From assembly GCA_021527695.1 (NCBI GenBank), contig JAKFAO010000011.1, positions 806,001 to 870,000 on the forward strand: a stretch of 64,000 bases of DNA. Direction: 5' to 3'. The notes beneath the pieces are model-generated. The model searched no databases and was not told where the DNA came from. It worked only from the letters and a program-made list of their open reading frames with translations. The stretch is from Naematelia aurantialba. Lineage: Eukaryota; Basidiomycota; Tremellomycetes; Tremellales; Naemateliaceae. Each line of letters opens with the position of its first letter. The stretch's first letter is position 1. The position numbers and the translations under genes are program-made. Shown one piece after another: positions 56,809-64,000 of this stretch.

Positions 56809-57203
56809 CACCTCGACACTCTCTTCGTCACTCATTCAAATCTCGATAACTTACTTCGTCACTCGTTTACTCTCGATTCCTCAATTCAACCTCCTCAAAA
56901 ACCTCGAATTGATGCTTAGTAATAATATTGGAAATAGGTGATTCTATTGGCAACAACAGCATTGGAAATAGATAAGATGCTGCAATATATAAGTAGATAG
57001 ATCTGCCTTGATCCCCCCAGGGATCAAAACTCGTATGTTACTCTCGATATCATTTCGATTTCCTCGATTCACCTCGATTGTCGATAGTTTGACAAATCTT
57101 CAGCCGAAAGCCTTCTGCTTCCGGTTCGAGACTATTTCGGTATAGTCGAATCGCCCGATTACCCGTTTCCTCTGTCGAATCATCAGAGACACGGCCGTAA
57201 CAG
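56809..57203 (-). repeat. Inverted repeat, right arm (CpG-retaining)
   Basis: The partner of 55245-55634 in opposite orientation, rich in TCGA. It begins about 95 bp after TGTCATGACCC at 56714-56724, the reverse complement of the GGGTCATGACA ends seen in the direct repeats, so it may be the inside of a terminal-repeat element. Confidence 0.88.
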
Positions 57204-57250
57204 CGGGGATGAACTCTTCGAAGGTCCCTCAGGGTATTGCCCTCAGAAGC

Positions 57251-57738
57251 TGTTATGACCCGGTCATAACATCATATCATACTTGGTATTGTATATAGGT
57301 TGCGGGGGCTGAACTCTCAGAAGGGCTCTCAAAGTATTGCTCTCAGAAGTGGACTTGTTCTTAGAAGCGAGTCTGTTCTTAGAACTCCACTCTGAGAGGC
57401 ATTCTTAGAGTCACTCTCAGAGTGACTCTCAGAGTAATTCTCAGAGTGAACCACCTTCTAAGAACACCACCCCAAACAGGTATAAAAGACGGGCCTTGGG
57501 GAGGGAGTCTGACTTCTTCCCTAAGGATCAAAATATCATAAGTTACCTCGCTAGACCTCAATACCGCCTGACCACCTACACCACCTCCCCGAGCTTGCCG
57601 GATCCTACCAATCTCATTATGCCTACGCAACTGTCGATCAAGTCACAGGAACCCGAGCACTTAGCTCAACCCTTGTAAACGACAGCTTTCCACTCGTTTT
57701 TGATTAGCTTGAGGTCAATCAAGGACAGGTCGTAACAC
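57251..57738 (+). mobile_element. Candidate solo LTR
   Basis: Starts TGTTATGACC and ends GGTCGTAACA, an imperfect terminal inverted repeat with TG...CA ends. Between them lie palindrome arrays (57380-57450), a TATA box (TATAAAAG at 57481) and the 24-bp block shared with the left fragment. Size (488 bp) and order fit a solo LTR. I see no clear 5-bp target duplication, so boundaries are tentative. Confidence 0.5.
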
Positions 57739-57907
57739 TCTTCCACGCGTGGTTCAACCACGATAAGTACTTCCACGATAAGACTTTCCACTATTTGCTA
57801 CTATGAGCTTTCCCATGATGATACTTTCCACGATTTGCTACTATGAGCTTTTCCACGATGGGTCAAACCACGACGTGGGTCATGACAATCCGGACCGGGT
57901 CATGACA
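57738..57907 (+). repeat. Direct repeat, right copy (170 bp)
   Basis: Second copy of 56362-56531, with a handful of substitutions. It ends at the same GGGTCATGACA motif. Confidence 0.92.
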
Positions 57908-58319
57908 CTTTGCCCAGGAGCCTTGCTGGATTTGACTGAATGACCTCCTTTTCCTTTCCGAATCTTGCCACTCTTTCAGAGCGATTGTCCTTGAACCAGT
58001 CTCCATTATTCTTTGCATTCTCACTTAAAGAATGGCGGCCGGCTTCAGCTCCATACCTGGAGTTGCGCTTTGCGGCTCATCAAATACATGCAGGCTGGGA
58101 TTGCTTTCTCCAAAAGGAGTCCACGACTTCGTATTGATGGGCCCTTGTTGCAACTCTGCTGGGAACAAACAGAAACGGCAGAAACAGAACTAATAAACTA
58201 ACCAACCACACACCAGCAGAGGAGAATGTCGTGTCTTTGGTGAGGAAAAGGTAGTCATACATTCATTGTATCATCGCAGCCTCGATCTCATTTCGTGTTT
58301 CATCTGTAGCCAAGTACGC

Positions 58320-59562
58320 TTAGAGATCATGCCGCTTTACTTCAGTTTTGGGCAACGAAACTTGAACTGGTGAGCTTCCATCCCCACCGGGATCCTTGTG
58401 TGAAGCTCGCCTCTCAAGGTCGGACGCCCAAAGTGCGGCGCCGATCGTCGTGGTTACTGTAAAGTCATTACATGTTACAACTGTTGCTGCAGCTTGACTC
58501 ACATTGGAAAATAATGGACACCACGGGAATCAGGTTCAACGCCATGGCCACTGTGCCAAAGCTCCGATGTCTCAGCAGTGAAATTCTCTGCACTTACGCT
58601 GTGTAAGCACCTCGATGGTCATGTATGGCGGCTTTCCGTTTCTCGTGATCGAAGCCTTTAAGCTGGAAGTATCGCGCGTGGTATCCGGGTCCGGCTTTTG
58701 AACCTACAGAAGCTCAGAAAGATGCTTAGCCCAAGACCTTCTGCTGCTAACCATTGTAGCTGTGTCAAGATCAGCGTCGTTCTTCTTGGGTGTCAACGTA
58801 CCCTAGAAAGACTATTGTGCCCACCACGGGAATAAAGTTGAGCGGCAGGCTTAAGACGTATCGCACAATATTTTCCTGTGACGTCAATGCAGGCAGTCGC
58901 AGCGAAGGAGAAGCCTACGCTGCTGAGTTTCGAAAACGGCTTCGTGAGAAGGCTACCAAGCTGTTTTCCGGTCCTTCCACTGGCCGTCACCTCCCTTCCT
59001 CGTTGAACCAGAGCTGTGTGGCCCTTCTGAACCAAAACCTGTTGGCGCTGGTCAGATGGCTCTTGAGCAGAGGCACAACTTACAGCATCGAAGAGGTCAA
59101 CGCTTGCGGATACAAGGATGAAACTCCTTGCCAGCCAATTCACCACGAGGTACGCCTCTCCCAGCACTAAAGCACCGGCTCCTACGAACGCTTGAGTCTC
59201 GTCAGTTTGTGAACCAAATGCCTCACATACCGAGGGGACCGCTGATAAAAGCGAGAATTGCGACCTGGGGCAGATATGTGAACGTAAAGAGCAGCAACAC
59301 TGTTACTCCCGCCATGAGAAGTCCCTTGGCAAGAGCTGGTAGAAGGGGACGAATCAATTTTGGATCTACTCGTCAATGTTCGCCTTGACTCTTACTTACT
59401 TGCTAGCAAGTACAATATGCCCTGGGAGATGGAAGTGAGCAAAGCAAGATAATGATTTTGCTAGTAACTCACGCGTATGGGGTACCACCAAGCTCCGCTG
59501 ACGACGGCTTCTCTGCCAACAATGCCCGCTCGCTCCATGTACTGACGGGGAAGATCTGACAT
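58320..59562 (-). CDS. RRT8/LDS-like multi-pass membrane protein
   Basis: About nine exons give roughly 330 aa. The start is fixed by MSDLPRQYMERAGIVGR at 59562. Then GAWWYPIRGILYLLANPKL, several membrane segments (GLLMAGVTVLLLFTFTYL, VAILAFISGPLAFVGAG, VLSLPLNFIPVVGTIVFL) and the conserved block GYNGSKAGPGYHARYFQLKG (20 residues), FDHEKRKAAIHDHRGAYTAFG and a last segment (NLIPVVSIIFQ). This pattern is the RRT8/LDS1/LDS2 family (EI24-like membrane topology), which in yeast is tied to lipid droplets and spore-wall formation. The tail is hydrophilic. It is divergent from ISD11 over 237 bp. Confidence 0.85.
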
Positions 59563-59799
59563 TCTATCGTCAAAGGACAGCTGTGCGTCACGTCTGTTGT
59601 GAAGAGTGACTCCCGTTGACTTTGGTTGGCAGATGAGAGAATAGTTGGGTTGTGATAGTCGAACTCATCGGAAGAGGTCACGCGTAAGGAAGGAACTATG
59701 ACGTCGCGAGCGGTTGGCGCCGGTCCCCGCCGTTCGACGACGAGTATAAGCACAAGTGCCGCTCGACTAGTTTTGTCATCGTTAAAACGGTTTACCGGC

Positions 59800-60192
59800 A
59801 TGTCGCCTTTACACGTGCCAAGCACCGCTCAGGTCCAGAGCCTTCATCGTTCTATGCTGCAAGCTGCTTCGAGGTTTGCCTCTTACAACTATCGCAGCCA
59901 CTTTGTGAGTGCTACTCAGCTTAGTGGCCTCCTGACATCTTGCCGTCCGTAGATACGTCGCACCAACCAACAGTTCCAACCTTTCCTGGTAGCGTTGGAA
60001 GCCCACGATCAGCCGAATAAGCCAGAGGACTTGTGCTTGTTCTATGAAAGACAGGTGAAGGAACTCGAGGTTCTTAAACGAGCCGCGGAAGTGAATCGGA
60101 TGTTTGAGGGGCCAAAGCTGGTCGTGGAGCACGCGAGACCGATCACTAGTGGGGGAGGAGCTGGCATGGAGGCAAGTACAGGTAGTGGTTGA
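59800..60192 (+). CDS. ISD11: LYR-motif protein, ISD11/LYRM4-like
   Basis: Two exons (59800-59904, 59953-60192) give 114 aa. SLHRSMLQAASRFASYNYRS is the LYR-family helix, with His in place of the Tyr (LHR for LYR). It is followed across the intron by HFIRRTNQQFQ, matching the NYR...RRxR pattern of Isd11. The rest is helical (FYERQVKELEVLKRAAEVN) with a Gly-rich end. Isd11 stabilises the cysteine desulfurase Nfs1 and binds acyl-carrier protein in mitochondria for Fe-S cluster synthesis. Other small LYR proteins are possible, but the NYRSHF segment favours Isd11. Confidence 0.75.
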
Positions 60193-60436
60193 CAGCCAAT
60201 GTAGGCATCTGAATAGGTATTCCCTGGGTCATGCGGGCGGTATGTCATGTATCGTCACAAGGGTTCATCCAAACCCAGTGTGTTCATCCAGTGTTTCGGA
60301 ATTCCTTTCTCCAGACTTCTCCGTTTACTTCCTTACATTTCGATTAACTTGACGCATCACGGCAGACCAGCTCTGACCATGATCCCTCCGGCTGTCGTCT
60401 CATCAGCATCTGTCCTCTTGAGCCACGGCAAGTGCA

Positions 60437-61799
60437 ATGATGATCGAAGAGGGTCAAACGGCAACTGTAGATTGGGAAATCCCCCCACCCTATGACCAAG
60501 CCATAGGTTACCAAAACGACAGACACGAGGATGCAACACGACGAGCTCCCCAAGCCACCATAATTGATGGGCAAGCCATCATACGAATGCCCGGACGACT
60601 CCTCTGGCCATTGAGCATTCTCTTGCCATTTGCTACGGCAGGGGCACTGATGTATCTCGTGACTTGCTCAAATGACTTCTGGCGGGCGGAGTTGAATGTG
60701 ATCAGTATCACTCTCCCTAGCTCTGTCTTTACGAGTCTCTACTACGCTGTAGACGCAAATAATCTCTCGTCAACCGAGAATGTCGGACAAACGGATGAGC
60801 CTTCGTCAGCAATGAACAACGGAACCACTCCGGCGGGTATCCTCTCACTCGACATGTGGGGTTGGTGTTTACGGTCCACACACGCAGAGGAGTAAGTTTA
60901 AGTGCCTCTCTCGTGACTAACATTCAGTACCCTGTGTTCCAGGCCGAGTGGGTGGTCAGATATAAGCACGCTTCTGGAAGCGTCACCGGACCAGTAGATA
61001 TCTCACAACCGCATCAGTACGTATCTTTATTGATGCCATTTCCAGATCTCTGAGCTCGGATGCCTTCGACCCGATACTCATCCGCGGCCTATTGATCAGT
61101 GGTGCAGGTAGGTTAGAAGTGACTTCCGAGGTGGAAGCTGAAGGTCAAGTTATGGTTTCGGTGATGCTATGTGCAGTACCTCTTGGAGTGACCATTTGGC
61201 GTCGGTATGGGCTCAACGACTCCCATGTGAGCAGGGTCTGGAATTGCATCACAGTTCCTAACTACCTAAAGATTCACGCCAGCTGGTTCCAGCACGCAGC
61301 AATGCTAGTAGCCGGGTTGCTTGCTGTGCTTGCTGTAAGTCAAGAGGCTACACTCCTCATATCCGCTGAATCGTCCGCAGTGGGCCATAGATCGAATATT
61401 GAAGATTTCGGTCGCCAGACGTCTCCCATCCTATGCGGTTCAAACTGGGTGCGTGCATGATTTGCCTTACGTATCAGCCCTGACGAGTGGAGACACAGGT
61501 CAGCGACCGTAGTGACCGGCGTATCAGCCATGCTGCTTATGGTGTCGTTCATCCTGTCAGCTGGTCCCATTCTATTCAGATACATCAGACGGCAAAGATA
61601 CTATGTTCAGCAGCGTGGGAATTTTGACCTGGTCAAAGACGAACTGGCACGGCAGAGAGAGCAGAAAGTCGTGAGCGGCGAGATGATGCTGGAACAAGTC
61701 GAGGGGCGAAGGAAGAGACACAGAAGACGCAGAGCGCACGGGAGAATAAGGCCCTTGACGCGGTGGTTAGGATGGCGAGATGGCGAAAATAGCTCTTAG
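60437..61799 (+). CDS. Sur7/PalI-type four-TM membrane protein
   Basis: About seven exons. A cytosolic N-terminus with PPPYDQAIG leads into TM1 (LWPLSILLPFATAGALMYLV). An extracellular loop with LDMWGWCLRS (the W-x2-W-x-C motif) and DTLCSRPSGWS follows, giving the Cys pair of the Sur7/PalI/claudin-like family. TM2 is near FQHAAMLVAGLLAVLA and the last TM is VTGVSAMLLMVSFILSAGPIL. The tail is strongly basic (GRRKRHRRRRAHGR). Such proteins sit in plasma-membrane eisosomes (Sur7) or act in ambient pH sensing (PalI/Rim9). Which one cannot be told. Splice joins follow good GT-AG sites throughout. Confidence 0.75.
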
Positions 61800-62095
61800 A
61801 AGGGTTGGGACCAGAAATGAACCACGTCGAAGAATGATGATGGATGGTGGACAAAGCCATATATCCGCGAGAGCCACTCCCGGGGGTTCGGACCGGCTGT
61901 TTTTGGGGGGGACAGCCGGGGGAGGAAAGAAAACCCAGCGGGGTTTCCCCTCGTCGACACATTGCTACATCCCTCTTGAACAAACCCCCTCTTCATTTCT
62001 CTCCGTCTTTGTTTGCAGGTGAGGTGGCACTACAACGCCTTGCACGTACTCCACTCATCGTTCAGCGCTGCAGATTCTACGAGCCCTCGTCAAAC

Positions 62096-64000
62096 ATGGC
62101 CAGCAACAACGATCTCATTGCCGTCAAGTGAGCAGCGCCTTGATTCACCTCGTCTGCGTTGATTCTCACACGAATTTCTTTTCGCAGTACCATCCGCACT
62201 CTCGCGGCTGATGTTGTCGGCAAGGTGAGTGACAGTCGCTTCTTCTTTACGGAGGTCTGATCCGCTGACTAACTGAATAGGCTAACTCTGGACACCCCGG
62301 TGCTCCCATGGCAAGTCGATAGCAGTTGGATGACTTTCCCCTTGTCCTTACAATTGTTTAGGGCATGGCTCCTGCTGCCCACGTTCTTTGGACTCGTCAC
62401 ATGAACTTCAGTGCGACGAACCCGAAATGGTACAACCGAGATCGCTTTGTCTTGTCCAATGGCCACGCGTGCGTTGGTCTAGACGCGCTTGCCCATCACT
62501 CTCGCTGACGGTCTCTTAGATGCGCCCTCCAATATGTCATGTTGCATCTATCTGGGTACAAGATATCGCTCGATAATCTGAAAAGCTTCCGTCAAATTGA
62601 TTCTATTACCCCTGGTCACCCTGAATTAGGCGTCACGGAGGGTATCGAAGTAACCACTGGCCCTCTGGGACAAGGTACGTTGAAGACTGCTGTGAACCTA
62701 CCGACAGCTAACGTTCATTAGGTATTTCCAATGCGGTGGGCTTGGCAATCGCGCAAGCACACCTGGGGGCCGTTTTCAATAAAGACGGGTTCAACATAAT
62801 TGACAACTATACTTATGGTCTGCTATTCTCATCCAGGAGTAGGCGCAGTTGACGGTCATGTTTAGTCTTTGTGGGAGATGGATGTTTGCAGGAAGGTGTA
62901 GCATCAGAGGCGTGCTCATTGGCTGGGTACGTACATTTTTGTGCACACATTGCACTAACGCACAATAGACACCTGAAGCTTGCCAATCTGGTGGCCATCT
63001 ATGACGATAACAGTGAGAATAGATTCGTCGCCAGATGAAGGGAAACTAATGCACCCCGATCAGAGATTACCATTGATGGCGATACCGCTGTCTCTTTCAC
63101 GGAGGATGTGGAACTCCGTTTCAAGTCATACGGCTGGAATGTCCTGCATGTCGAGAATGGAGACGAGTCAGTGATCACCGCAGTGACATGCGACTGCTGC
63201 TGATACTAGCAGAGACTTCGATGCCATTGAAAAAGCAATTACCGCAGCTCAAAACAACAAATCAGCCCCTACCATCATCAATTTGAAGACAACCATTGGA
63301 TTTGGCTCCCTGAAGGCTGGCGGTCATGACGTGCATGGTTCCCGTCAGTCATCATCCATTGAAGAGCCGCTTGTGCTCATCCACGATTTCAGCATTGAAG
63401 AAAGATGACTTGGTCCAGTTGAAGAAGAAGTTCGGTTTCAACCCGGACGAGACTTTTGCTGTCCCGAAGGAGACGACAGACCTGTACAGAGCCACGGCCG
63501 AAAAGGGTGCAGAGAAGGAGGCTCAGTGGAACTCTCTGTTCAAGTCATACGCCAAAAACTACCCCAAGGAAGCGTCGGAGCTGACGCGGCGGATGGAAGG
63601 CAGACTGCCAGAAGGTTGGGAAAAGGCACTCCCCACTTACACGACGTCCGACGCAGCAGTTGGCAGCAGGAAGCTGTCTGAGACCACCATCACAAAGCTT
63701 GTAGAAGTTTTGCCCGAACTCATGGGCGGCTCTGCGGATTTGACTGGCTCGAATTTGACTCGATGGAAGGGAGCGGATGATTTCCAGCACCCTTCGACCG
63801 GTCTGGGTCACTACGGAGGACGATACATTCGATTCGGAGTAAGGGAACACGCCATGGTGGCCATATGCAACGGTATGGCTGCATACGGTGGTATCATTCC
63901 ATTCAGTGCCACATTCCTCAACTTCGTCTCCTACGCCGCTGGCGCTGTTCGATTATCGGCCCTTTCTCATCTGAGAGTCCTCAACGTAGCCACGCACGAT
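62096..64000 (+). CDS. TKL1: Transketolase (5' part, cut by window end)
   Basis: Eleven exons are visible (62096-62127, 62188-62224, 62281-62310, 62362-62468, 62520-62674, 62722-62817, 62866-62926, 62969-63012, 63064-63168, 63213-63343, 63393 to the edge). Motifs: [38 protein letters not shown], the thiamine-diphosphate motif [34 protein letters not shown], and the start of the pyrimidine-binding domain [13 protein letters not shown]. The gene is complete at the 5' end; roughly 250 residues are missing at the right. Exons 1-10 are small while the C-terminal half is one large exon. The third intron has a GC donor (62311). The enzyme moves two-carbon units in the non-oxidative pentose phosphate pathway. 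Confidence 0.97.

Larger units (their letters stand above)
54605..58319. other. Gene-free repeat island
   Basis: About 3.7 kb without any convincing gene, the largest gap in the window and more A/T-rich than its flanks. It holds an inverted repeat pair, a direct repeat pair, an LTR-like unit and arrays of small palindromes (separate entries). No transposase, integrase or reverse transcriptase is readable, so all elements are remnants or non-autonomous. The 400 bp right of the last repeat lead to the 3' end of the RRT8-like gene. Confidence 0.75.

Noticed and set aside
54605..58319. CRISPR array, centromere or biosynthetic cluster in the repeat island
   Set aside because: Repeats are few, of unequal size and in both orientations; no spacer pattern, no enzyme genes, and the island is too short and mixed to call a centromere.

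Overview
The window is ordinary fungal nuclear chromosome, most like a basidiomycete yeast of the Tremellomycetes (Cryptococcus relatives). That is an inference from the gene style. Almost every gene is cut by several introns of about 35-60 nt with GT-AG borders and CTRAY-like branch points. Genes lie close together on both strands, and the conserved proteins are typically fungal (Atp14, Dug3, Msc1/Ish1-type, Sur7/PalI, Zn2Cys6 factor, Cpd1). I rebuilt the exons by hand by joining reading frames at splice sites so that conserved family motifs run on. Outer coordinates are given in the entries, with exon coordinates where I worked them out.

Layout. 1-8.3 kb: glutaredoxin, ELL elongation factor, UCH37 deubiquitinase, an intron-containing tRNA-Leu(CAG), and ATP synthase subunit h. 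9.1-16.2 kb: a 1608-aa ARID/AT-hook/C2H2 chromatin protein and a NAPE-PLD-type metallo-phospholipase. 16.3-25.5 kb: NADPH-cytochrome P450 reductase, a CNNM/Mam3 metal-transport protein with very small exons, the Dug3 glutathione-degradation subunit, and a secreted/ER Msc1-Ish1 repeat protein. 25.9-34.3 kb: C2-domain protein, short-chain dehydrogenase, importin beta (Kap95), a 93-aa helix-rich protein, and prefoldin subunit 3. 34.8-44.5 kb: cupredoxin GPI protein, Ser/Thr-rich single-pass membrane protein, MTFP1, exo-beta-1,3-glucanase, mitochondrial J-protein, and an unknown protein. 44.6-54.6 kb: DUF676 lipase, EBP1/PA2G4, GT8 glycosyltransferase, a Zn2Cys6 regulator that looks damaged, allantoinase, and cyclic phosphodiesterase. 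54.9-57.9 kb: a gene-free island of transposon-like repeats. 58.3-64 kb: RRT8/LDS-like membrane protein, ISD11, a Sur7/PalI-like four-TM protein, and the first two thirds of transketolase, cut by the window edge.

Most genes are housekeeping and do not form one pathway. Local themes are mitochondrial function (Atp14, MTFP1, J-protein, ISD11, perhaps glutaredoxin), the cell surface (glucanase, cupredoxin, Ser-rich protein, Sur7-like) and nitrogen/sulfur scavenging (Dug3, allantoinase beside a Zn2Cys6 gene). I found no new defence or biosynthetic system. The points most worth a second look are a possible 1-nt exon in the CNNM gene, the CpG-decayed inverted repeat in the island, a Zn2Cys6 gene lacking its first zinc cysteine and carrying an apparent frameshift, and four GC-AG introns.
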